From: Streptomyces sp. SLBN-118
GTDB taxonomy: Bacteria; Actinomycetota; Actinomycetes; Streptomycetales; Streptomycetaceae
Direction: 5' to 3'
Length of the DNA stretch: 64,000 nucleotides
Assembly: GCF_006715635.1 (NCBI RefSeq)
Contig: NZ_VFNP01000002.1
Span: 3,534,001-3,598,000 of the forward strand
Shown: positions 1 to 7,170 of the stretch, in pieces
Layout of the letters: every line of letters begins with the position of its first letter
How positions within the stretch are numbered: position 1 is the first letter of the stretch
The notes under the pieces: model-generated
Databases searched by the model: none
Seen by the model: only the letters and a program-made list of their open reading frames with translations
Told to the model about the DNA's origin: nothing
Program-made: the position numbers and the translations under genes

Positions 1-66
1 ATCGCGGCGGCGGGTGTGCTGCGCTCGATCGCGGCGCAGCGGCGACAAGCCAAATCCGCACTCTAG
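1..66 (+). CDS. 3' end of an unidentified gene (partial)
   Basis: An open frame runs from the window edge to a TAG at 64-66 and encodes about 21 residues, ending AQRRQAKSAL. It converges on the HAD gene, whose stop codon shares two bases with this one, a tight convergent arrangement typical of real streptomycete gene ends. The alanine-rich then basic C-terminus would suit a membrane protein tail, but too little is present to name it. Confidence 0.4.
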   Translation: MAAAGVLRSIAAQRRQAKSAL

Positions 67-701
67 TTCTGGCTGTACGCGCGCAGCCAGGCCGGGAACG
101 CGGTGAGGTCGTCAATGATCACGTCCGCGCCGGCCGCGCGGAGCTCCGCCGCGTCGCACGGGCCCGTCGGCACCGCGACCGACAGCGCGTTCGCCGCCCG
201 CGCGCCCCGTATGTCCCCGGTGTGGTCTCCGACATACACGCTCGCGCCGTGCTCGCGCAGCGCCTCCGCCTTGGCCTCCGCCCACAGCCAGCCGATGACC
301 TCGTCCGGGGCGATCCTGAGATGGTCGAGGTGCAGCTTGGCGTTCGGCTCGTGCTTGGCGGTGACGACGATCGCCCGGCCGCCGAGTTCCTGGACGGCGG
401 CGACTGCCTCGCGGGCGCCGGGCAGGGCGAGCGTCGGCGTGATCGCGTACGTGGGGTAGATCTCGCGGTAGCGGTCGCCCATCCGCTGGATGTCCTCGCC
501 CGGGAACCAGTGCGCCAGCTCCTCCTCCAGAGGAGGCCCCAGCCTCGTCACGGCCAGGTCGGCGTCGATCCACACGCCGGTCTCGGCGGACAGCGCGAGG
601 TAGGCGGCGTGGATGCCGGGCCGGGAGTCGATGAGGGTCATGTCGAGGTCGAAGCCGACGGTGAGCGGGAGCGTTGCCGAGTGCGAAGCCATAGGGGCCA
701 T
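63..701 (-). CDS. HAD-superfamily hydrolase (phosphatase)
   Basis: A 212-aa haloacid-dehalogenase-type hydrolase, predicted to be a cytosolic phosphatase acting on a small phosphorylated metabolite. Motif I is visible as GFDLDMTLIDSRPG near residue 16 (nucleophile Asp and general acid/base Asp), motif II as VVTAKHE near residue 112, and motifs III/IV as a Lys-rich helix followed by VYVGDHTGDIRGA near residue 155. Length fits the phosphoglycolate phosphatase/Gph-like subgroup, but the cap domain does not identify a substrate. The start may be the first ATG (701) or a second one three codons later (692). It faces the gene at the window edge and stands alone. Confidence 0.85.
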   Translation of the reverse strand: MAPMASHSATLPLTVGFDLDMTLIDSRPGIHAAYLALSAETGVWIDADLAVTRLGPPLEEELAHWFPGEDIQRMGDRYREIYPTYAITPTLALPGAREAVAAVQELGGRAIVVTAKHEPNAKLHLDHLRIAPDEVIGWLWAEAKAEALREHGASVYVGDHTGDIRGARAANALSVAVPTGPCDAAELRAAGADVIIDDLTAFPAWLRAYSQN

Positions 702-764
702 TGTGCCCAGTCGGCCGCATCGCCCCCGGTGGGGGCAGGGACGATGCGGAAGCAGGGGCTTCGT

Positions 765-1769
765 TCAGCCGGTGTTACGCCGCGCCCGCCACACCAGGTA
801 GAGGGCTGAGGCGACCGCAGCCCCCTTCACGACCCAGGGCCAGGTCCCGGCCAGCGCGTCACGCATCCCGTCCTGGGGGATCGGTTCGCCCCAGCGCCCG
901 TTGACCCTGCCCCACAGCCAGACGAGACCGCCCGCCACGACCGCCCCGGGCAGGCCGAGGACCGCCCACTTCGCCTCGGCGCGGGACAGCCGGCGTGAGG
1001 CGTAGGCGAGAAGCCAGCCGAGGCCGAGGGCAAGGAACGAGCCGAGGAGCGCGCCCGCGAGCAGGAGAGCGGCGGCGAGCAGGAGGAACGGGTTGGCGAA
1101 CGCGGGCGACTGCCCTGCCGCTTCCGTACGGCGGCGAAGCCAGCGGCGGCGCCCGGTCCCGGCCTCCACCGCCTCGTCCTCGTACGTCTCCTCGGGCTCG
1201 GCCGCGTCCTCGGCCGCCGCCTGCGCCTCCAAGTCCTCCTTGGACGGCGGCGGTTTCAGTATTTCGGGGATCTCCACCCCACCGACGAACCCCGCGACGC
1301 TCTCGCCCGCGCCGAACGGCCCGGGCTCGATCCGCCACCAGTCGGGCTCACTGCCCGAGGGGCCCAGCTCGTCCATCCCCGCCAGATGGGGCGGCGAGGC
1401 ACCGGCGGACGTCTTGGAAGCCTCGGGCTGCTGGGGAGCGGCGGATCTGCGCGGCCTCGGGATCCGGCGTCGTGCGCGCTGCTCGGGCACGGCGGCCGGG
1501 GACTCGGCCCGGGGCGCGGGCCGTTGCGCACTCTCGCCGCTCTCCTCGAAAGCCGCCGCCACGACCTCGTCCGGCGTACCGAGCCGCCCCAGAATGCGGC
1601 GTACCGACGCGGGGGTGTCGGAACCGAACCTGGCTCGCCGCCGGTCGATCTCGTTGCGCAGCGTCGACACCAGCCGCATGCGGGTGCCGGACGGCAGTTG
1701 CTGCTGCTGAGCCAGATCCCCGACACGGCTCAGATAGTCGTAGACGAGCTGATCGCTCTCGATCCCCAC
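765..1769 (-). CDS. HAAS-like domain membrane protein
   Basis: A 334-aa protein. The first ~75 residues are a charged helical region (YDYLSRVGDLAQQQQLPSG... then RLGTPDEVVAAAFE) that resembles the HAAS/DUF1700 signalling domain of actinobacterial membrane proteins. Residues ~75-215 are acidic, Pro/Ala-rich and probably disordered. The C-terminal third has about four hydrophobic segments (FLLLAAALLLAGALLGSFLALGLGWLLAY and following) and ends in a basic tail. The product is therefore an integral membrane protein with a long cytoplasmic N-terminal part. It is divergent from the helicase-associated gene at 1853. The function is unknown; the HAAS assignment rests on the visible pattern only. Confidence 0.7.
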   Translation of the reverse strand: MGIESDQLVYDYLSRVGDLAQQQQLPSGTRMRLVSTLRNEIDRRRARFGSDTPASVRRILGRLGTPDEVVAAAFEESGESAQRPAPRAESPAAVPEQRARRRIPRPRRSAAPQQPEASKTSAGASPPHLAGMDELGPSGSEPDWWRIEPGPFGAGESVAGFVGGVEIPEILKPPPSKEDLEAQAAAEDAAEPEETYEDEAVEAGTGRRRWLRRRTEAAGQSPAFANPFLLLAAALLLAGALLGSFLALGLGWLLAYASRRLSRAEAKWAVLGLPGAVVAGGLVWLWGRVNGRWGEPIPQDGMRDALAGTWPWVVKGAAVASALYLVWRARRNTG

Positions 1770-1852
1770 CGGCGTTCCCCTGACGTTCCCTGCCCGGCCG
1801 CCCTGTCGTCCGGGCCCGCCCTGTCCCCGACGGTAGCGCTCCAGGGACTAAC

Positions 1853-4432
1853 GTGGGGCGGATGGGGACCATGCCCGAAGGAAGCAGCACGGCCGGCCGC
1901 GGCGGTCCGCGCACTCTGGCCGAGGCCCTGCGCACCCGCGGCGACGAGGAGCTGGCCGCGCTGCTGCGCACCCGCCCCGATCTGCTGACCCCCGTGCCGG
2001 GCGATCTGACGCAGCTCGCCACGCGGGCCGGTACCCGCGCCTCCGTCGTACGGGCACTGGAGCGGCTCGACCGCTTCACGCTGCAGACCGCCGAGGCACT
2101 GGCCGTGGCCCCCGACCCCGCACCGTACGAAACCCTGCTCGGCCTGCTCAGCGGCGACGAGGGTGCCCCGGACATCGAGGCGGCCCTGCCGCACGCCGTG
2201 GACGTCCTGCGCGGGCAGGCCGTCGTCTGGGGCGGTGACGACCGGCTCCGGCTGGTTCGCACCGCGCGCGAACTCCTCGCCCCCTCCCCCACCCGGCCTT
2301 CGCCGACCGGGCTCGGCCCGACCGTGGCCGAGGCCACCGCCGGGATGTCGCCGACGCGGCTCCAGGAGATCCTCGCCGCCGCCGGGCTGCCGACCACGCA
2401 CGACCCGGTCTCCGCGGTCGCCGCTCTCGTCGCGCTGTTCACCGACCGGACCCGGATGGGCGCGCTCCTCGACACCGCGCCGCCCGAGGCGCTGACGGTC
2501 CTGGACCGGCTGGTCTGGGGTCCCCCGTACGGGGAGGTGACGGCCAGCCCGACCCCGCCCGTGCGGTGGCTGCGCGACCGCGGACTGCTGCTGCCCGCGT
2601 CGCCGCGCACGGTCGTGCTGCCGCGCGAGGCGGCGCTGCATCTGCGGGCGGGCCGCGCCCACCGAACGGTCGAGCCACTGCCGCCGGAGGTCAGGCCCGC
2701 GACGACGTCGATCACCCAGGGCCGTCCACAGGTTGTGGACAGTACGGCGGCGGGCCAGGCCTTCACCGCGCTCTCCACCGTCGAGGACCTGCTGAAGGAC
2801 TGGCACGAGGGCGGGCCCGCGGTGCTGCGGTCCGGCGGCCTGTCCGTACGTGACCTCAAACGCACCGCCGCCGCGCTGGACACGAACGAGCAGATGGCCG
2901 GGTTCTGGCTCGAACTCACATATGCGGCAGGGCTGTTGGCATCGGACGGCGAGGCGGACGAGCGATACGCGCCGACGCCCGCGTACGACGACTGGCTCAC
3001 CCTCCCCGCGGCCGGACGCTGGGCACTGCTCGCCACGGCGTGGCTGACCGCGACCCGCACGGCGGGCCTGATCGGCGGCCAGGACGCCAAAGGCCGCACC
3101 CTCTCCGCCCTCGGCCCCGACCTCGACCGCTCCCCCGCGGCCGAGGTCCGCCGCCGGGTCCTCGAGCTGCTCGCCACCCTCCCGGCGGGCACGGCCCCCG
3201 ACCCGGAGTCCGTCCTCGCCCGCCTGCGCTGGGAACGCCCGCTGCGCGGCGGGGCGGCGGACCCGGACACCAACGCGGCACGCAACGCCGCAGCGGTGGG
3301 CCCCACCGATCTGCGCTCCCGCATCGCTGCCTGGACACTGAACGAGGCGGAAATCCTGGGCATCACGGGCCGCGGCGCCCTGTCGGCACACGGCCGGGCC
3401 CTGCTCCCTCCTGCCTCGGCCCCAGCCCCGGCCGCCGCAACGGACGCTCCGGGCTCAGCGGGAGCCGCGAGACACGCCCTGGCCGAAGCGCTCGCCGCCG
3501 ATGCCGCAGCCGCACTCGCGCCGCTCCTGCCCGAGCCGCTCGACCACGTACTCCTCCAGGCCGACCTCACCGCGGTCGCGCCCGGCCCCCTTCAGCGGCC
3601 GCTCGCCGAGACCCTCTCCGTACTCGCCGATGTCGAGTCCAAGGGCGGGGCGACCGTCTACCGCTTCACCCCGGCCTCCGTACGCCGCGCGCTCGACGCC
3701 GGGCGATCCGCGTCCGACCTGCACGCCTTCCTGGGAACACACTCCCGAACGCCCGTGCCGCAGCCGCTCAGCTACCTCATCGACGACGTCGCCCGCCGCC
3801 ACGGCCATCTGCGGATCGGCGCCGCATCCGCCTACGTACGCTGCGACGACGACGCGCTGCTCGGCGAGATCCTCGCCGACAAGCGTTCCCAGGGCCTGCG
3901 GCTGCGCCGCCTCGCACCCACCGTCCTTGCCGCCCAGGCCGACCCCGCGACTCTGCTCGACGGCCTGCGGACCATGGGGTACGCACCCGCCGCCGAGTCC
4001 GCCGAGGGCGACGTCCTGATCACCCGCGCCCACGCCCGCCGCACCCCGCCGCGCACTCCGCCCGCCCCCGTCCCGGACGGCCCGCCCGTGCCCGACACCA
4101 CGCTGCTCGGCGCGGCGGTGAAGGCGATCCGCGCGGGCGACCTCGCGGCCACGGTGGAACGCAAGCCCGTCCCGGAGCCCGCGAAGAACGGGGAACTCCC
4201 GCGCACCACCTCCGCCGAGACCCTGGCCACCGTCCAGGCTGCGGCGATGACGGGCGCGGCCATCTGGATCGGCTACGTCAACGCGGACGGCGCGGCCAGC
4301 CAGCGAGTGATCGCGCCGGTGCGGGTGGAGGGCGGCTTCGTCACGGCGTACGACCACACGGCGGACGAGGTCCGCACCTACCCGCTGCACCGCATCACCG
4401 GAGTCGCCGAACTCGCCGACGACCCGGCCTGA
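1853..4432 (+). CDS. Helicase-associated (Helicase_C_3/WYL-like) protein
   Basis: An 859-aa protein of the XPB/Ssl2-like 'helicase conserved C-terminal domain' family (Pfam Helicase_C_3 type) found next to XPB helicases in actinobacteria. I see no Walker A or DEAD/DEVH box, so it is not itself a helicase. The N-terminal half is a set of winged-helix-like helical repeats (for example RAGTRASVVRALERLDRFTLQTAEALAV). The middle holds the family's HVLLQADLTAVAPG-type strand. The last ~70 residues (IWIGYVNADGAASQRVIAPVRVEGG...) look WYL-like, a fold that binds nucleic acids or nucleotides. Its stop is 124 bases before the XPB gene on the same strand, suggesting joint action in DNA repair. GTG start; internal ATGs at 1862 and 1871 are alternatives. 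Confidence 0.8.
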   Translation: MGRMGTMPEGSSTAGRGGPRTLAEALRTRGDEELAALLRTRPDLLTPVPGDLTQLATRAGTRASVVRALERLDRFTLQTAEALAVAPDPAPYETLLGLLSGDEGAPDIEAALPHAVDVLRGQAVVWGGDDRLRLVRTARELLAPSPTRPSPTGLGPTVAEATAGMSPTRLQEILAAAGLPTTHDPVSAVAALVALFTDRTRMGALLDTAPPEALTVLDRLVWGPPYGEVTASPTPPVRWLRDRGLLLPASPRTVVLPREAALHLRAGRAHRTVEPLPPEVRPATTSITQGRPQVVDSTAAGQAFTALSTVEDLLKDWHEGGPAVLRSGGLSVRDLKRTAAALDTNEQMAGFWLELTYAAGLLASDGEADERYAPTPAYDDWLTLPAAGRWALLATAWLTATRTAGLIGGQDAKGRTLSALGPDLDRSPAAEVRRRVLELLATLPAGTAPDPESVLARLRWERPLRGGAADPDTNAARNAAAVGPTDLRSRIAAWTLNEAEILGITGRGALSAHGRALLPPASAPAPAAATDAPGSAGAARHALAEALAADAAAALAPLLPEPLDHVLLQADLTAVAPGPLQRPLAETLSVLADVESKGGATVYRFTPASVRRALDAGRSASDLHAFLGTHSRTPVPQPLSYLIDDVARRHGHLRIGAASAYVRCDDDALLGEILADKRSQGLRLRRLAPTVLAAQADPATLLDGLRTMGYAPAAESAEGDVLITRAHARRTPPRTPPAPVPDGPPVPDTTLLGAAVKAIRAGDLAATVERKPVPEPAKNGELPRTTSAETLATVQAAAMTGAAIWIGYVNADGAASQRVIAPVRVEGGFVTAYDHTADEVRTYPLHRITGVAELADDPA

Positions 4433-4556
4433 GGGGGCCTGGGGGGCCTGCCCGGCCGCGCGCCGCCGGGTTCGCTCCCCCGGCACCTCGGGGGGAGGCA
4501 CTCCCGCGGCCGCGTACGGCACACTGGACGTTTGGCCTCACCGAAAGGGCGCAGGT

Positions 4557-6194
4557 GTGAACGGACCCCTCATCGTTCAAAGCGACAAAACACTTCTCCT
4601 CGAAGTCGACCACGAGCTGGCGGACGAATGCCGTCGCGCCATCGCGCCGTTCGCGGAGCTGGAGCGCGCCCCCGAGCACATCCACACCTACCGGGTCACC
4701 CCGCTCGGCCTGTGGAACGCCCGGGCCGCCGGGCACGACGCCGAGCAGGTCGTCGACGCGCTCGTGGCGTACTCCCGCTACCCCGTCCCGCACGCCCTCC
4801 TCGTGGATGTCGCCGAGACGATGGCCCGCTACGGCCGGCTCACGCTCTCCAAGCACCCCACCCACGGACTCGTGCTGACCACCACCGACCGGCCCGTCCT
4901 GGAGGAGATCCTCCGGTCCAAGAAGGTCCAGCCGCTGGTCGGCACGCGGATCGACTCGGAGACCGTGGTCGTGCACCCCTCCGAGCGCGGGCAGATCAAG
5001 CAGACACTGCTGAAGCTGGGCTGGCCCGCCGAGGACCTCGCCGGTTACGTCGACGGCGAGGCGCACCGTATCGAACTGGACGAGACCGGCTGGGCGCTGC
5101 GGCCGTACCAGAAGCAGGCCGTCGAGGGCTTCTGGCACGGCGGTTCGGGCGTGGTGGTGCTGCCCTGCGGCGCGGGCAAGACGCTCGTCGGCGCCGGTGC
5201 GATGGCGCAGGCCCAGGCGACCACCCTGATCCTGGTCACCAACACCGTCTCCGCCCGGCAGTGGAAGCACGAGCTGGTGAAGCGGACGTCACTGACCGAG
5301 GACGAGATCGGTGAGTACAGCGGTACGAAGAAGGAGATCCGTCCCGTCACCATCGCGACGTACCAGGTGCTGACGACGAAGCGGAAGGGGATCTATCCCC
5401 ACCTGGAGCTCTTCGACTCCCGTGACTGGGGGCTGATCCTCTACGACGAGGTGCATCTGCTGCCCGCCCCGGTCTTCAAGTTCACGGCGGACCTCCAGGC
5501 ACGGCGGCGGCTCGGCCTGACCGCCACGCTCGTACGGGAGGACGGGCGCGAGTCGGACGTCTTCTCGCTGATCGGGCCGAAGCGTTTCGACGCGCCGTGG
5601 AAGGAGATCGAGTCGCAGGGCTACATCGCGCCCGCGGACTGTGTCGAGGTCCGGGTCAACCTCACCGACTCCGAGCGGCTCGCGTACGCCACGGCCGAGA
5701 CGGAGGAGAAGTACCGCTTCTGCGCCACCACCGCGACCAAGCGGAAGGTGACGGAGGCGCTGGTCCAGCGGTTCGCCGGCCAGCAGATCCTCGTCATCGG
5801 CCAGTACATCGACCAGCTCGACGAGCTGGGTGAGCATCTGAACGCGCCGGTCATCAAGGGCGAGACGTCCAACGCGCAGCGCGAGTTGCTCTTCGAGGCG
5901 TTCCGGCAGGGCGAGATCTCCGTGCTGGTCGTCTCCAAGGTCGCGAACTTCTCGATCGACCTGCCGGAGGCGACCGTCGCCATCCAGGTGTCGGGCACCT
6001 TCGGCTCCCGACAGGAGGAGGCCCAGCGGCTCGGCCGGGTGCTTCGCCCCAAGGCGGACGGGCACCAGGCCCACTTCTACTCGGTGGTCGCACGGGACAC
6101 GATCGACCAGGACTTCGCCGCGCACCGTCAGCGCTTCCTGGCGGAGCAGGGGTACGCGTACCGGATCGTGGACGCGGACGAGCTGCTGGGCTAG
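4557..6194 (+). CDS. XPB-type DNA repair helicase (SF2)
   Basis: A 545-aa superfamily 2 helicase of the bacterial XPB/UvsW group, predicted to unwind DNA 3'->5' using ATP during repair. The N-terminal ~180 residues form the damage-recognition-like domain. Motif I reads PCGAGKTLVG (about residue 203), motif II is DEVH (about 299), motif III is LTAT (about 322), and motif VI is EEAQRLGRVLRP (about 487). Length matches mycobacterial/streptomycete XPB. It follows the helicase-associated gene on the same strand with a GTG start. A mosaic repeat begins at the stop codon. Assignment is secure; the in vivo pathway is inferred from the family. Confidence 0.92.
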   Translation: MNGPLIVQSDKTLLLEVDHELADECRRAIAPFAELERAPEHIHTYRVTPLGLWNARAAGHDAEQVVDALVAYSRYPVPHALLVDVAETMARYGRLTLSKHPTHGLVLTTTDRPVLEEILRSKKVQPLVGTRIDSETVVVHPSERGQIKQTLLKLGWPAEDLAGYVDGEAHRIELDETGWALRPYQKQAVEGFWHGGSGVVVLPCGAGKTLVGAGAMAQAQATTLILVTNTVSARQWKHELVKRTSLTEDEIGEYSGTKKEIRPVTIATYQVLTTKRKGIYPHLELFDSRDWGLILYDEVHLLPAPVFKFTADLQARRRLGLTATLVREDGRESDVFSLIGPKRFDAPWKEIESQGYIAPADCVEVRVNLTDSERLAYATAETEEKYRFCATTATKRKVTEALVQRFAGQQILVIGQYIDQLDELGEHLNAPVIKGETSNAQRELLFEAFRQGEISVLVVSKVANFSIDLPEATVAIQVSGTFGSRQEEAQRLGRVLRPKADGHQAHFYSVVARDTIDQDFAAHRQRFLAEQGYAYRIVDADELLG

Positions 6195-6353
6195 GGGGTG
6201 CCTTTTGGATCGGGCCGGATCAGCGAGCGGGGTCTGGTGCGGTGCATCGCAAGGCGGAGGATGGAGCCCACGCGGAGCGTAGGCGACTGACGACAACGCA
6301 GCGAGGTGCCGTGCGAGGGCACGCGAGCCCGGCAGGATCCGAAAGGCACCCCC
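6194..6353 (+). repeat. Mosaic intergenic repeat with 18-bp terminal inverted repeats
   Basis: The ends 6194-6211 and 6336-6353 are inverted repeats matching at 17 of 18 positions (the mismatch would be a G-U pair in RNA). The inside carries further partial complementarity near the ends. From memory, closely similar ~150-bp sequences recur in intergenic regions of many Streptomyces genomes; I cannot verify copy number here. It could be a non-autonomous mobile element (MITE-like) or a structured RNA/terminator unit. It starts directly at the XPB stop codon. Confidence 0.6.
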
Positions 6354-6572
6354 TGGTCGAAGGGCCGGGCTCACCAGCCGGAACGGCGCCCGTACCCGGG
6401 TGGTGATCAGCAGACAGGGGAGCAGCAGATACGTCTGGGGGCCCGGTTCGAGCCAGAGGCCGGCGGCGAGGGCGATGAGCACGACCGGCGACCGCGCGCG
6501 GTGCCTGGCGAACCGGAAGAGGGCCAGATTGACTGCGGCGAGTGAACAGATGGTCACGTTCCGGAACTTCAC
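6354..6572 (-). pseudogene. Small membrane-protein ORF running into a repeat
   Basis: From a GTG at 6572 the frame encodes about 73 residues with two hydrophobic stretches (ICSLAAVNLALF and SPVVLIALAAGLW...TYLLLPCLLI), giving a plausible tiny two-helix membrane protein. The frame then continues without a stop through the 6194-6353 repeat and far into the antisense of the helicase gene. The natural reading is that the repeat inserted near the 3' end and removed the original stop. No family recognised. It may be a genuine gene with a replaced tail, a remnant, or a chance frame. Confidence 0.4.
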
Positions 6573-6608
6573 GGGCGCGACCCTACTAGGGGGTCGGGGA
6601 CGGCAGGG

Positions 6609-6803
6609 TCAGCGGCGGCGGACGCCTGCCTCCTCCGCGTACTCGCCGAGGACGGCGACGCTGAAGACGGCCTGGGCATAGACCTTGATCACGCGCAGCG
6701 CGTTGCCGAGGCGGTGTGGGGAGTGCTGGGTGGAGCCGGTGGCGGTTGCGCCGTGGCTTGGATGGGGGATGTGGGCGCCTGGGGTGAAGGTTGCTGTGCT
6801 CAT
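6609..6803 (-). CDS. Small conserved hypothetical protein
   Basis: A 64-aa protein with a Thr/His/Ser-rich first half and a well-formed second half (LGNALRVIKVYAQAVFSVAVLGEYAEEAGVRRR), which looks like an amphipathic helix. I recognise this as a small protein repeatedly found next to helR/helD-like genes in Streptomyces, but no function is assigned. It is divergent from helR with about 370 bases between the starts. The ATG at 6803 is the only good start. Confidence 0.6.
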   Translation of the reverse strand: MSTATFTPGAHIPHPSHGATATGSTQHSPHRLGNALRVIKVYAQAVFSVAVLGEYAEEAGVRRR

Positions 6804-6929
6804 AACTCCATGATGGATTTCCGGCCGGCGAATGGCATCGATCTGCGGTCTGAACCGTGCGGTCGCCCGTGTACGACTCCAGGCATACGCCGTCCCCTAC
6901 GGGGAGGACGCGCGGCCTCCACCCCGGGC

Positions 6930-6965
6930 GGGGCCCGACTCGGGGCCCGACTCGGGGCCCGACTC
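6930..6965 (+). repeat. Three tandem copies of a 12-bp unit
   Basis: The unit ggggcccgactc occurs three times head to tail, exactly, in the 367-base region between the small gene at 6803 and helR at 7171. A partial fourth copy lies near 7010. Each unit contains the palindrome ggggccc(c). It could be a regulator-binding array for helR or simple slippage. Confidence 0.75.
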
Positions 6966-7086
6966 GCGGAGCGGCTCGGCGAGCGGGAAAACCATTCGCT
7001 CCCTGACCGCGGCCCGACTAAAATCCCCGTCTTCCCCGCCTCCCTCGCAGGAGCGCCGCCGCCCGGACGGAAACCGGCCGGTCCGC

Positions 7087-7150
7087 CATGTCGTGATCCA
7101 CCACCTCGTGATCCACCATGCCGTGATCCGCACGTCGTGATCCACGCAGC
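7087..7150 (+). repeat. Imperfect tandem repeats in the helR leader
   Basis: Four imperfect copies of a 14-18 base unit with the core tcgtgatcc(a/g)c run up to 20 bases before the helR start codon. They lie in the probable 5' untranslated region. HelR genes are known to be induced by rifamycins through an upstream element; I could not match the published element here, so the role of these repeats is open. Confidence 0.6.
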
Positions 7151-7170
7151 ATCCGCCCGGAGGCAGACCC

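Noticed and set aside
5289..6353. A 427-aa minus-strand ORF covering the end of the XPB gene
   Set aside because: It is the antisense frame of a secure helicase gene. Only the first ~73 codons (6354-6572) look protein-like.
6804..7170. Published rifamycin-associated element upstream of helR
   Set aside because: An inverted repeat of the expected ~19-bp size could not be identified with confidence by eye; only other repeats were seen.
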